A DNA stretch of 64,000 bases from Oryzisolibacter sp. LB2S (GCF_040732315.1 NZ_CP160388.1:248001-312000); one strand, 5' to 3'; shown: positions 34,029 through 42,802, numbered from the stretch's first letter. The notes: generated by a model not told the origin, from the sequence alone. Made by a program: numbers and translations.

Positions 34029-34472
34029 ATGTCGCAACACAGGGCACAACACAGCGTCGAACAACGCGCCATCACCGCCGAAGCGGCGCTCGCCGCCGTG
34101 GCGGCGGCCGTGGCCCGAGCCGGTGAGCTGGGCATACGCGTCAATGTTGCCGTGACCGACGCCTCGGGCGTGCTCGCGGCCTTTCTGCGCATGCCCGGGG
34201 CCTTTCTGCACTCGGTGGACATCGCCATCGACAAGGCCTACACCGCGGCCGGCTTTGGCTTTGCCACCTCGCAGTGGGCCGGCATCCTGCAGGGCGACGA
34301 GGCGCTGCGCTTAGGCATGCCCCAGCGCCCGCGCAACGTCGTCTTCGGCGGCGGCCTGCCGCTGCGCGAGGGCGGGGTGCTGATTGGCGGCATCGGCGTC
34401 TCGGGCGGCAGCGCCGAGCAGGACGAGCTTTGCGCCCGCGCGGCCATTGACGCGCTGGGCCTGGACAGTTGA
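34029..34472 (+). CDS. GlcG/HbpS-family protein
   Basis: A 147-residue protein of the GlcG/HbpS (heme-degrading-like) fold family: ITAEAALAAVAAAVARAGEL, VNVAVTDASGVLAAFLRMPG, DIAIDKAYTAAGFG and GGIGVSGGSAEQDELCA are standard. Such genes recur in aromatic meta-pathway operons, where the role is not settled; a cofactor or stress function for the dioxygenase has been suggested. It follows dmpB by 9 bases. Confidence 0.85.
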   Translation: MSQHRAQHSVEQRAITAEAALAAVAAAVARAGELGIRVNVAVTDASGVLAAFLRMPGAFLHSVDIAIDKAYTAAGFGFATSQWAGILQGDEALRLGMPQRPRNVVFGGGLPLREGGVLIGGIGVSGGSAEQDELCARAAIDALGLDS

Positions 34473-34510
34473 GCCGTTCACAAATCACAAATTGCATAGA
34501 GAGACAAACC

Positions 34511-35404
34511 ATGAAGAAAACCTCCATCGCCGCTGCGGCGCTCGCCCTGTGCGGGCTGTGGGCCGCAGGCGGCGCCCAGGCCGAGGGCCACTACGTCGCC
34601 GGCGTCGAAGGCCTGCAGGCGGCCAGCGTGCCGCCACCGGGCATGTACTACCTGGGCTATCTGGTGAACTACCAGATCGACGACTTCCGCGCCCCTGGCA
34701 CCAGCAGCAACCTGCCCGGCCACAACCGCGGCACCGTCACGGCCCTGGCCAACCGCTTCGTCTGGATGACCGGGCACAAGCTGCTGGGGGCCGACTATGG
34801 CGTGGAGGCCATCGTGCCCGTGCTGCGCACCTCGCTGACCATCAACGCCGCCGGCATTTCCGACTCGCGCAGCGGCGTGGGCGACATCTACCTCGGCCCC
34901 CTGGTGCTCGGCTGGCACGGCCCGCAGTGGGACGCCGTGGCGGCCGCCGGCCTGTGGCTGGACAACGCCAGCACCAGCTCCCCAGCCTCGCCCGGCAAGG
35001 GCTTCAAGAGCACCATGCTCACGGGCGGGCTGACGTACTACTTCGACGGCGCCAAGACCATCTCCGGCGCGGCCCTGGCGCGCTATGAGTTCAACGGCAG
35101 AAACGACGCGGGCCGTCGCCCCGGCGACCAGCTGACCGTGGAGTGGAGCCTGGGCAAGTCCTTCGGCGCCGTCTCGGCCGGCCTCGTCGGCTACAGCCAG
35201 TGGCAGACCACGAACGACAGCGGCGCGGGCGCCAGCACCCACAAGTCCGCGCGCCACGCCGTGGGCGCCGAGCTGGTCTACCCCGTGCCGGGCGCGGGCC
35301 TGTTCCTCAAGGGCGCGCTGTACAAGGAGGTGAGCGCCAAGGCCGGCACCGGCCCCGAGTCCAAGGGCTCGCTGCTGCGCTTCTCGCTCGTCAAGGCGTT
35401 TTAA
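34511..35404 (+). CDS. MetA-pathway outer-membrane protein (phenol-degradation type)
   Basis: A 297-residue protein with a signal peptide (SIAAAALALCGLWAAGGAQA) and a beta-strand-rich mature part, matching the Phenol_MetA_deg/SphA outer-membrane family often found in aromatic operons. It likely helps aromatic substrate cross the outer membrane. The ATG at 34511 opens the signal peptide. The TAA stop lies inside the left end of the 169-bp palindromic element that follows (TTAAGGC), so insertion of the element may have set the present C-terminus (KAF). Confidence 0.83.
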   Translation: MKKTSIAAAALALCGLWAAGGAQAEGHYVAGVEGLQAASVPPPGMYYLGYLVNYQIDDFRAPGTSSNLPGHNRGTVTALANRFVWMTGHKLLGADYGVEAIVPVLRTSLTINAAGISDSRSGVGDIYLGPLVLGWHGPQWDAVAAAGLWLDNASTSSPASPGKGFKSTMLTGGLTYYFDGAKTISGAALARYEFNGRNDAGRRPGDQLTVEWSLGKSFGAVSAGLVGYSQWQTTNDSGAGASTHKSARHAVGAELVYPVPGAGLFLKGALYKEVSAKAGTGPESKGSLLRFSLVKAF

Positions 35405-35569
35405 GGCAACGCTGAACAAGTCCCTCGCGTGCCGCGCATCCCTGCTGTGGGCTGTCTGCTGCGTTGCAAATCCTCGCCATAGCGCTGGCTATGGCTGCGG
35501 TTTGCGCCTTGCATCCCATCCCACATCAGGGCGCGCGCCGTCGCGGTGACTTATTCAGCGTCGCCTTAA
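35401..35569. repeat. 169-bp full-length imperfect palindrome (MITE-like)
   Basis: The ends TTAAGGCAACGCTGAACAAG (35401-) and its mirror at 35548-35569 match in 20 of 22 positions, and the match continues with gaps to the centre, where CGCCATAGC meets GCTATGGC. The arms are about 83 bp each. No coding capacity. It looks like a non-autonomous mobile element, or a hairpin-forming processing element, between the hydroxylase half and the lower-pathway half of the operon. Confidence 0.85.
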
Positions 35570-35653
35570 GCCGACTGCAAGTCGTCTTCAAGTCGCCTTC
35601 AAGTCGTCCGCAGGCCGCACAGGTGTTCAACATTTCCACAGCAAAGCAATGAC

Positions 35654-37114
35654 ATGAAAGAGTTTCTCAACTTCATCAACGGCGAATATGTTCGCAACAC
35701 CAGCGGCAAGACGTTCGACAACATCAACCCCGTCAACGGCCAGGTCATCGGCCGCATACACGAGGCCGGCCAGGCCGAGGTCGATGCGGCCGTGACTGCG
35801 GCGCGCGCCGCGCTCAAGGGCGACTGGGGCCGGCTGTCGGTGGTCCAGCGCTGCAAGCTGCTGGACGCCGTGGCGCTCGAGATCAACCGGCGCTTCGACG
35901 ACTTCCTGCAGGCCGAGATTGCCGACACCGGCAAGCCCCACCACCTGGCCTCGCACGTGGACATTCCGCGCGGCGCGGCCAATTTCCAGATCTTCATCGA
36001 CACCATCAAGAGCACGGCCACCGAGTCGTTCAACATGCGCACGCCCGACGGCAAGACGGCGCTTTCCTACGGCGTGCGCGTGCCGCGCGGCGTGATTGCC
36101 GTGGTCTGCCCCTGGAACCTGCCGCTCTTGCTCATGACGTGGAAGGTCGGCCCGGCGCTGGCCTGCGGCAACACCGTGGTCGTCAAGCCCAGCGAGGAAA
36201 CCCCGGCCACGGCCACGCTGCTAGGCGAAGTCATGAACGCAGTCGGCATGCCCCGGGGGGTGTACAACGTCGTGCATGGCTTTGGCCCGGGCTCGGCGGG
36301 TGAATTCCTCACCAGGCACCCTGGTGTGAACGGCGTGACCTTCACCGGCGAAACGCGCACCGGCAGCGCCATCATGAAGGCCGCCGCCGACGGCGTGCGC
36401 CCCGTGTCGCTGGAGATGGGCGGCAAGAACGCCGCCGTGGTGTTTGCCGACTGCGACTTCCAGGTGACGATAGACACGCTCACGCGCTCGTGCTTCGAGA
36501 ACGCCGGCCAAGTCTGCCTGGGCACCGAGCGCGTCTACGTCGAGCGCCCGATCTTCGAGAAGGTGGTCGCTGCCTTGAAGGAGCGTGCAGAGGCCATGAA
36601 GCCCGGCGACCCGTTCGACAAGGACACCAAGATCGGCCCGCTGATCAGCAAGAAGCACCAGGCCAAGGTGCTGGGCCTGTACAAGACCGCCAAGGACGAG
36701 GGCGCGCAGATTGTCACCGGCGGCGGCATCCCCGACATGCCCGAGCAGCTTCAGGACGGCTCCTGGATCCAGCCCACCATCTGGACCGGCCTGCCCGAGA
36801 CCGCCACCGTGGTGACGGAAGAAATCTTCGGCCCCTGCTGCCACATCAGCCCGTTCGACAGCGAGGAGGAGGTGCTCTCCAAGGTCAACGCCAACCGCTA
36901 CGGCCTGGCCACGGCCGTCTTCACGCAGGACATCGGCCGCGCCAACCGCCTGGCGCATCAGATCGAGGTCGGCCTGTGCTGGATCAACGCCTGGTTCCTG
37001 CGCGACCTGCGTACGCCGTTCGGCGGCTCCAAGCAATCCGGCATAGGCCGCGAGGGCGGCGTGCACTCGCTGGAGTTCTACACCGAGCTGCGCAATGTGA
37101 TGGTGAAGTTTTAG
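35654..37114 (+). CDS. dmpC: 2-Hydroxymuconic semialdehyde dehydrogenase (DmpC)
   Basis: A 486-residue NAD-dependent aldehyde dehydrogenase that oxidises 2-hydroxymuconic semialdehyde to the dienoate (4-oxalocrotonate enol). Motifs are PWNLPLLLMTWKVGPALACG, VSLEMGGKNAAVVF with the general-base Glu, and ENAGQVCLG with the catalytic Cys. Length fits DmpC/XylG. It is the first gene after the palindromic element and lacks a clear Shine-Dalgarno. Confidence 0.95.
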   Translation: MKEFLNFINGEYVRNTSGKTFDNINPVNGQVIGRIHEAGQAEVDAAVTAARAALKGDWGRLSVVQRCKLLDAVALEINRRFDDFLQAEIADTGKPHHLASHVDIPRGAANFQIFIDTIKSTATESFNMRTPDGKTALSYGVRVPRGVIAVVCPWNLPLLLMTWKVGPALACGNTVVVKPSEETPATATLLGEVMNAVGMPRGVYNVVHGFGPGSAGEFLTRHPGVNGVTFTGETRTGSAIMKAAADGVRPVSLEMGGKNAAVVFADCDFQVTIDTLTRSCFENAGQVCLGTERVYVERPIFEKVVAALKERAEAMKPGDPFDKDTKIGPLISKKHQAKVLGLYKTAKDEGAQIVTGGGIPDMPEQLQDGSWIQPTIWTGLPETATVVTEEIFGPCCHISPFDSEEEVLSKVNANRYGLATAVFTQDIGRANRLAHQIEVGLCWINAWFLRDLRTPFGGSKQSGIGREGGVHSLEFYTELRNVMVKF

Positions 37115-37117
37115 GCC

Positions 37118-37164
37118 TAATCGGCCTCAAGCGCTTGCGGGGCAAGCGCGGTCAGCTATTGAAA
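37118..37164. repeat. Dispersed gene-end palindromic repeat, copy G
   Basis: On the minus strand: AATAGCTGACCGCGCTTGCC, GCAAGCGCTTGAGGCCGATT. The stem GCGCTTGC/GCAAGCGC is perfect. It sits between dmpC and dmpE inside the operon. Confidence 0.6.
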
Positions 37165-37175
37165 GCATAGTAAAC

Positions 37176-37958
37176 ATGGAACACACGCAAATCGACCAAC
37201 TGGGCGCCGAGCTCTACGAGGCGCTGACGCAGCGACGCATGCTCGAGCCCCTGACCAACCGCCACCCCGGCATCACCATAGAGGACGCCTACGCCATCCA
37301 GCAGCGCATGCTCGCGCGCCGCCTGGCCGCCGGCGAAAAGGTCGTGGGCAAGAAGATCGGCGTCACCAGCCAGGCCGTGATGGACATGCTCGGCGTGTTC
37401 CAGCCCGACTTCGGCTGGCTCACCGATGGCATGGTCTACAACGAGGGCCAGGCCATCCCCGCGGACACACTGATCCAGCCCAAGGCCGAGGGCGAGATCG
37501 CCTTCGTGCTGAAGAAAACCCTCAAGGGCCCGGGCGTCACCGCCGCCGACGTGCTCGCCGCCACCGAGGGCGTGATGGCCTGCTTCGAGATCGTCGATTC
37601 GCGCATCCGCGACTGGAAGATCAAGATCCAGGACACCGTGGCCGACAACGCCAGCTGCGGCGTGTTCGTGCTCGGCGACCGCCTGGTGGACCCGCGCGAC
37701 GTGGACCTTGGCACCTGCGGCATGGTGCTGGAGAAGAACGGCGACATCGTCGCCACCGGCGCGGGCGCCGCCGCCCTGGGTCACCCGGCCAATGCCGTGG
37801 CCTGGCTGGCCAACACGCTGGGCGCGCTGGGCATTGCGCTGGAGGCCGGCGAGGTCGTGCTCTCGGGCTCGCTCGGAATCATGGTGCCGGTCAAGGCCGG
37901 CGACAACCTGCGCGTGACCATCGGCGGCATCGGCGGCTGCTCGGTGCGTTTTGTATGA
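37176..37958 (+). CDS. dmpE: 2-Oxopent-4-enoate hydratase (DmpE)
   Basis: A 260-residue hydratase of the fumarylacetoacetase-like MhpD/XylJ family. It adds water to 2-hydroxypenta-2,4-dienoate to give 4-hydroxy-2-oxovalerate. VVGKKIGVTSQAVMDMLGV, KAEGEIAFVLKKTLKGPGVT and the metal-binding Glu residues of that stretch are typical. It is a paralogue of DmpH in the same operon and the two act as a complex in known pathways. Confidence 0.93.
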   Translation: MEHTQIDQLGAELYEALTQRRMLEPLTNRHPGITIEDAYAIQQRMLARRLAAGEKVVGKKIGVTSQAVMDMLGVFQPDFGWLTDGMVYNEGQAIPADTLIQPKAEGEIAFVLKKTLKGPGVTAADVLAATEGVMACFEIVDSRIRDWKIKIQDTVADNASCGVFVLGDRLVDPRDVDLGTCGMVLEKNGDIVATGAGAAALGHPANAVAWLANTLGALGIALEAGEVVLSGSLGIMVPVKAGDNLRVTIGGIGGCSVRFV

Positions 37959-37965
37959 ATTTGCT

Positions 37966-38058
37966 CCCTCGCCCCCTTGGGGGAGAGGGCAGGGGTGAGG
38001 GGGCACCCGGCTGTGACCAACACCCTCACCCCAACCCTCTCCCGCCAGCGGGAGAGGG
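37966..38058. repeat. REP-like palindrome doublet (REPIN-like), copy 3
   Basis: CCCTC-g-CCCCC/GGGGG-a-GAGGG (37966-37989) and CCCTCTCCCGC/GCGGGAGAGGG (38035-38058) are two palindromes; their inner flanks (GGGGTGAGGG and CCCTCACCCC) are also inverted copies. The doublet separates dmpE from dmpF. Confidence 0.8.
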
Positions 38059-38085
38059 AGGTGAACAGATCATGAAGGAGTTTGC

Positions 38086-38994
38086 ATGAGCAAGAAGATC
38101 AAATGCGCCCTGATAGGCCCGGGCAACATCGGCACCGACCTCTTGGCCAAGCTGCAGAGAAGCCCCGTGCTCGAGCCCGTATGGATGGTGGGCATAGACC
38201 CCGAGTCGGATGGCTTGAAGCGCGCGCGCGAGATGGGCATCAAGACCACGCATGAAGGCGTGGACGGCCTCGTGCCCCACATGAAGGCGGACGGCGTGCA
38301 AATCGTCTTCGACGCCACCAGCGCCTACGTGCACGCCGAGAACTCGCGCAAGGTCAACGAACAGGGCGCGATGATGATCGACCTCACGCCCGCGGCCATC
38401 GGCCCCTACTGCGTGCCGCCGGTGAACCTGCCCGAACATGTGGGCCGGCGCGAGATGAACGTCAACATGGTCACCTGCGGCGGCCAGGCCACGATCCCTA
38501 TGGTGGCGGCCGTCTCGCGCGTGCAGGCCGTCTCCTACGCCGAAATCGTCGCCACGGTATCGAGCCGCTCGGCCGGCCCCGGCACCAGGAAGAACATCGA
38601 CGAATTCACCCGCACCACGGCCGGCGCCATCGAGCGCGTGGGCGGCGCCAAAAAGGGCAAGGCCATCATCATCATCAACCCGGCCGAGCCCCCGCTCATC
38701 ATGCGCGACACCGTGCACTGCCTGGTCGAGGGCGAGCCCGACCAGGCCGCCATCACCGAGAGCATTCACGCCATGCTGCGTGAGGTGCAGAAATACGTGC
38801 CCGGCTACAAACTCGTCAACGGCCCGGTGTTCGACGGCCAGCGCGTCAGCGTGTACCTGGAGGTCGAAGGCCTGGGCGACTACCTGCCCAAGTACGCCGG
38901 CAACCTGGACATCATGACGGCCGCCGCCGCCCGCACCGCCGAGATGTTTGCCGAGGAAATCCTCGCCGGCAAGCTCACCCTGCAAGCCGCCTGA
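38086..38994 (+). CDS. dmpF: Acylating acetaldehyde dehydrogenase (DmpF)
   Basis: A 302-residue enzyme converting acetaldehyde, NAD+ and CoA to acetyl-CoA. The Rossmann start is [14 protein letters not shown]; the catalytic Cys131 lies in [10 protein letters not shown]. It works in a channelling complex with the aldolase DmpG encoded 15 bases downstream. GAAGGAG precedes the start. Length and sequence fit the DmpF/BphJ family. Confidence 0.96.
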   Translation: MSKKIKCALIGPGNIGTDLLAKLQRSPVLEPVWMVGIDPESDGLKRAREMGIKTTHEGVDGLVPHMKADGVQIVFDATSAYVHAENSRKVNEQGAMMIDLTPAAIGPYCVPPVNLPEHVGRREMNVNMVTCGGQATIPMVAAVSRVQAVSYAEIVATVSSRSAGPGTRKNIDEFTRTTAGAIERVGGAKKGKAIIIINPAEPPLIMRDTVHCLVEGEPDQAAITESIHAMLREVQKYVPGYKLVNGPVFDGQRVSVYLEVEGLGDYLPKYAGNLDIMTAAAARTAEMFAEEILAGKLTLQAA

Positions 38995-39009
38995 GCAAGG
39001 ACACACACC

Positions 39010-40035
39010 ATGACAAAGACAATCACCCTGCACGACATGACGCTGCGCGACGGCATGCACCCCAAGCGCCACCTCATGACGCTCGAGCAAATGAAGTCCG
39101 TGGCCCAGGGCCTCGACCAAGCGGGCATGCCGCTGATCGAGGTCACCCACGGCGACGGCCTGGGCGGCAGCTCGGTCAACTACGGCTTTCCGGCCCACAG
39201 CGACGAGGAATACCTGGGCGCCGTGATTCCGCTGATGAAGCAGGCCAAGGTCTCGGCCCTGCTGCTGCCGGGCATAGGCACCGTGGATCACCTCAAGATG
39301 GCCCACGAGCTCGGCGTCGCCACCATCCGCGTGGCCACGCACTGCACCGAGGCGGACGTCTCCGAGCAGCACATCACCATGGCCCGCAAGCTGAACATGG
39401 ACACCGTCGGCTTCCTCATGATGGCGCACATGAACAACGCCGAGGGCCTGGTGAAACAGGCCAAGCTGATGGAAGGCTACGGCGCCAACTGCATCTACGT
39501 CACCGACTCGGCCGGCTACCTGCTGCCCGACCAGGTCAAGGAGCGCATCGCCGCCGTGCGTGCAGCGCTCAAGCCCGAGACGGAGCTGGGCTTTCATGGC
39601 CACCACAACCTGGCCATGGGCGTGGCCAACAGCGTGGCGGCGATTGAGGCCGGCGCCAACCGCATCGACGCCGCGGCCGCGGGCCTGGGCGCGGGCGCGG
39701 GCAACACGCCCATGGAGGTGCTGGTGGCCGTGCTCGACCGCATGGGCATTCAAACCGGCGTGGATGTCTGGAAGATCCAGGACGTGGCCGAGGACCTGGT
39801 GGTGCCGCTGATGGACTTCCCGATTCGCATCGACCGCGACGCGCTCACCCTGGGCTACGCCGGGGTGTACGGCAGCTTCCTGCTGTTTGCCAAGCGCGCC
39901 GAGAAGAAGTACGGCGTGCCCGCGCGCGAGCTGCTGCTGGAGCTGGGCCGGCGCGGCATGGTCGGCGGCCAGGAGGACATGATCGAAGACACGGCCATCA
40001 CCATGGCGCGTGCGCGTGGGCTGAACGTGGCTTGA
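39010..40035 (+). CDS. dmpG: 4-Hydroxy-2-oxovalerate aldolase (DmpG)
   Basis: A 341-residue class II (Mn-dependent) aldolase that splits 4-hydroxy-2-oxovalerate to pyruvate and acetaldehyde. [15 protein letters not shown] holds the first Asp metal ligand and catalytic Arg; [15 protein letters not shown] holds the two metal-binding His residues. It partners DmpF, with acetaldehyde passed through a tunnel. Confidence 0.96.
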   Translation: MTKTITLHDMTLRDGMHPKRHLMTLEQMKSVAQGLDQAGMPLIEVTHGDGLGGSSVNYGFPAHSDEEYLGAVIPLMKQAKVSALLLPGIGTVDHLKMAHELGVATIRVATHCTEADVSEQHITMARKLNMDTVGFLMMAHMNNAEGLVKQAKLMEGYGANCIYVTDSAGYLLPDQVKERIAAVRAALKPETELGFHGHHNLAMGVANSVAAIEAGANRIDAAAAGLGAGAGNTPMEVLVAVLDRMGIQTGVDVWKIQDVAEDLVVPLMDFPIRIDRDALTLGYAGVYGSFLLFAKRAEKKYGVPARELLLELGRRGMVGGQEDMIEDTAITMARARGLNVA

Positions 40036-40048
40036 ATCGGAGAACAAC

Positions 40049-40837
40049 ATGGCACTGAACCCTTCCACCATCGCCCAGCTCGCCGAGCATCTGGAGTCCT
40101 GCCAGCTCGAGGCGCGGGACACGCCCAAGATCACCGACGACCATCCCGACATGGACTGGGATGACGCCTACGCCATCCAGGACGCCATCCTGCAGCGCAA
40201 GCTCGCGCGCGGCGCGCGCATCGTGGGCCTGAAGGCTGGCCTGACCTCACACGCCAAGATGCAGCAGATGGGCGTGACCGACCCGGTGTTCGGCTTTCTC
40301 GTCGACGAGTTCGTCGTGCCCGAGGGCGCGACCATCCAGACCAGCGAGCTCATCCACCCCAAGGTCGAGCCCGAGATCGCCTTCGTGCTCAAGACCGCGC
40401 TCAAGGGCCCGGGCTGCCACATCGGCGCCGTGCTGGCCGCCACCGACTATGTGCTGCCCGGCATCGAGGTCATCGACAGCCGCTACCGCGACTTCAAGTT
40501 CGACCTCAAGAGCGTGGTGGCCGACAACACCTCGGCCGCGCGTTTCGTCGTCGGTGGCCGCGCGCTGCGCCCGCAGGACGTGGACCTGCGCACCGTGGGC
40601 CTGGTGCTCGAGAAGAGCGGCCAGCCCGTGGCCCTGGGCGCGGGCGCTGCCGTGCTCGGCCACCCGGCCGCGGCCATTGCCGCGCTGGCCAACCACCTGG
40701 GCCGCAGGGGCCAGGAGATTCCGGCCGGCACGCTGATCCTCTCGGGCGGCGCCACCGAGGCCGTGTCCGTGGCAGCGGGCGACAACGTCTGCCTGCGCGT
40801 GCAGGGCATGGGCAGCGTGGGCCTGCGCTTTGCGTGA
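40049..40837 (+). CDS. dmpH: 4-Oxalocrotonate decarboxylase (DmpH)
   Basis: A 262-residue Mg-dependent decarboxylase of the same fold as DmpE. It turns 4-oxalocrotonate (2-oxo-3-hexenedioate) into 2-hydroxypentadienoate. RIVGLKAGLTSHAKMQQMGV and KVEPEIAFVLKTALKGPGCH distinguish it from the hydratase. GGAG lies upstream of the ATG. It completes the oxalocrotonate branch with DmpC and DmpI. Confidence 0.94.
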   Translation: MALNPSTIAQLAEHLESCQLEARDTPKITDDHPDMDWDDAYAIQDAILQRKLARGARIVGLKAGLTSHAKMQQMGVTDPVFGFLVDEFVVPEGATIQTSELIHPKVEPEIAFVLKTALKGPGCHIGAVLAATDYVLPGIEVIDSRYRDFKFDLKSVVADNTSAARFVVGGRALRPQDVDLRTVGLVLEKSGQPVALGAGAAVLGHPAAAIAALANHLGRRGQEIPAGTLILSGGATEAVSVAAGDNVCLRVQGMGSVGLRFA

Positions 40838-40858
40838 TCAACGGCAGAGGAGACAGGC

Positions 40859-41842
40859 ATGCAGCGACGTGATTTCATGGCCGCCGGCGTGCTGGCCGCG
40901 CTCGGCGCCGGCCTGCCTGGCGCAGCCAGGGCACAGGCCGCCTACCCGACCCGGCCGGTGCGCCTGGTCGTGCCCTTCCCGCCAGGCGGGCCCACCGACA
41001 TCATGGGCCGCACGGCAGCCAAGGCCATGGGCGACCGGCTGGGCCAGCAGTTTGTGGTCGAGAACAAGGCCGGCGCGGGCGGCAACATCGGCACCGACGC
41101 CGTGGCCAAGGCCGCGCCCGACGGCTACACCATAGGCCTGTCGGCCATCAGCAGCCTGGCGATTGCGCCGCACCTCTACGCCAGCCTGCCGTTCAACGTC
41201 GAGAAGGATCTGGTGCCGATCTCGCTCGTCGGTACCACGCCCTGCGCGCTGGTCGTGCACCCCAGTGCGCCGTTTACCGACCTCCAGGGCATGGTGGCCT
41301 ACGCCAAGGCCAATCCCGGCAAACTCAGCTACGCGACATCGGGCGTGGGCACCAGCAACCATCTGGCGGCCGAGCTGCTGCAATCCGTGGCCGGCATACA
41401 GCTGACCAGCGTGCCCTACAAGGGCTCGAGCCAGATCGTGCCCGATCTGCTCTCGGGCACGGTGATGATGAGCATGGAAAGCTCGCTCGCCACCACCCTG
41501 CAGCATGTGCGCGCCGGCAGGCTCAAGGCGATTGCCGTGACCTCGCCGCAGCGCGCCAAGGCCCTGCCCGACGTGCCCACCGTGGCCGAAGCGGGTTACC
41601 CCGGCTTTGCGGTAGAGACCTGGTTTGGACTGATCGCGCCGGCCGGCACGCCGCCCGCCATCGTCAACAGGCTGCACGACGCCTGGGCAGCAGGCGCCAA
41701 CCTGCCCGAGGCGCAGATCGCCTTCGACAACATCTCGGCCAACCTGCGCGTGACCACGCCGCAGCAGTTTGCCGACTTCATGGCCGCCGAGAGCCACCGC
41801 TGGGGCGAGCTGATCCGCAGGCTGGGCCTCAAGGCCGGCTGA
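40859..41842 (+). CDS. Bug-family periplasmic solute-binding protein (AphJ-position)
   Basis: A 327-residue tripartite-tricarboxylate-type binding protein. The signal peptide begins MQRRDFMAAGVLAALGAGL (a possible Tat signal), then PTRPVRLVVPFPPGGPTDIM and NKAGAGGNIGTDAVAKAAPDG are the family ligand-binding loops. These proteins bind carboxylates; no TctA/TctB membrane partners are nearby. Its position between dmpH and dmpI equals that of aphJ in the Comamonas order C-E-F-G-H-J-I, recalled from memory. An aromatic or carboxylate ligand is plausible. Confidence 0.88.
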   Translation: MQRRDFMAAGVLAALGAGLPGAARAQAAYPTRPVRLVVPFPPGGPTDIMGRTAAKAMGDRLGQQFVVENKAGAGGNIGTDAVAKAAPDGYTIGLSAISSLAIAPHLYASLPFNVEKDLVPISLVGTTPCALVVHPSAPFTDLQGMVAYAKANPGKLSYATSGVGTSNHLAAELLQSVAGIQLTSVPYKGSSQIVPDLLSGTVMMSMESSLATTLQHVRAGRLKAIAVTSPQRAKALPDVPTVAEAGYPGFAVETWFGLIAPAGTPPAIVNRLHDAWAAGANLPEAQIAFDNISANLRVTTPQQFADFMAAESHRWGELIRRLGLKAG

Positions 41843-41869
41843 ACCTTTTGACTACCACCGCGAGACACC

Positions 41870-42061
41870 ATGCCATTTGCACAGATCTACATGCTCGAAG
41901 GCCGCACCGAGGAGCAGAAAAAGGCCGTCATCGAAAAGGTCACCCAGGCCCTCGTCGAGGCCGTGGGCGCGCCGCAGGCCAATGTGCGCGTCTGGATCCA
42001 CGACGTGCCCAAGGAAAACTGGGGCATCGCCGGGGTCAGCGCCAAGGACTTGGGGCGCTGA
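41870..42061 (+). CDS. dmpI: 4-Oxalocrotonate tautomerase (DmpI)
   Basis: A 63-residue tautomerase (62 after Met removal) that isomerises 2-hydroxymuconate to 2-oxo-3-hexenedioate. All catalytic residues are present counting from the processed N-terminus: Pro1, Arg11, Arg39 and an aromatic Trp50 where many have Trp/Phe. It is the last gene of the phenol operon, and a dispersed repeat follows. Confidence 0.94.
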   Translation: MPFAQIYMLEGRTEEQKKAVIEKVTQALVEAVGAPQANVRVWIHDVPKENWGIAGVSAKDLGR

Positions 42062-42070
42062 CCATTCATT

Positions 42071-42124
42071 GGTCAAAATGCCTCCTGTCCCTTGCTGGGA
42101 AAGCGCGATAAGCTATCAAAAATA
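42071..42124. repeat. Dispersed gene-end palindromic repeat, copy H
   Basis: On the minus strand: TTTTTGATAGCTTATCGCGC, TTTCCCAGCAAGGGACAGGA, GGCATTTTGACC. It lies between the converging dmpI and MBL hydrolase genes at the end of the phenol operon. Confidence 0.6.
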
Positions 42125-42134
42125 AAGCGTGGCC

Positions 42135-42773
42135 TCAGGTGCCGCCCACATAGGGATTGCTGCGCCGCTCGCGCCCGAAGGTGCTCTCGGGGCCGTGGCC
42201 GGGAATGAATACCGTCTGGTCGCCCATGGGCCACAGGCGGCCGGTGATGCTGTCGATGAGCTGCTGGTGGTTGCCCTGCGGAAAGTCCGTGCGGCCTATG
42301 CTGCCCGCGAACAGCACGTCACCCACGAAGCAGCGGTCGATCTGCGGCGCGTGGAACACCACATGGCCGGGAGTGTGGCCCGGGCAGTGGCGCACGTTCA
42401 GGGCCTCGCGGCCAATCGTGACCTGATCGCCGTCATGCAGCCAGCGCGTGGGCGCAAACGCCAGCGCGGGCGGAAAGCCGAACATCGCGCTTTGCTGCGG
42501 CAGGCCGTCGATCCAGAACTGGTCGCCCTCGTGCGGGCCGATGACGGGCAGCTTCAGGCGCTCGGCCAGCTCGCCCGTGCCGCCCGCATGGTCGATGTGC
42601 GCGTGCGTGAGCCAGATCGCCTTGAGCGAGAGGCCCAGGCGCTGCACCTCGGCGAGCAGCCGATCCAGGTCTCCGCCCGGGTCGATGACGGCGGCCTCCA
42701 TGGTCTGGTCGCACCAGACGAGGGAGCAATTCTGCTGGAAGGCGGTGACGGGGATGGTGAGGTAGTGGAGCAT
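42135..42773 (-). CDS. MBL-fold hydrolase (YcbL/glyoxalase II-like)
   Basis: A 212-residue metallo-beta-lactamase-fold hydrolase. Metal ligands are in THAHIDHAGG (HxHxDH), RHCPGHTPGHVVF, FVGDVLFAGSIGR and FIPGHGPES. It is the YcbL-type short form of glyoxalase II, probably hydrolysing a glutathione or other thioester. The start at 42773 gives the standard MLHYLTIPVTAFQQN; a longer frame to 43091 has no homology. It converges with the phenol operon and is probably an independent housekeeping gene. Confidence 0.9.
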   Translation of the reverse strand: MLHYLTIPVTAFQQNCSLVWCDQTMEAAVIDPGGDLDRLLAEVQRLGLSLKAIWLTHAHIDHAGGTGELAERLKLPVIGPHEGDQFWIDGLPQQSAMFGFPPALAFAPTRWLHDGDQVTIGREALNVRHCPGHTPGHVVFHAPQIDRCFVGDVLFAGSIGRTDFPQGNHQQLIDSITGRLWPMGDQTVFIPGHGPESTFGRERRSNPYVGGT

Positions 42774-42802
42774 GGGGAGGGATTGTCTCAGGCCCGCGCC
42801 GG

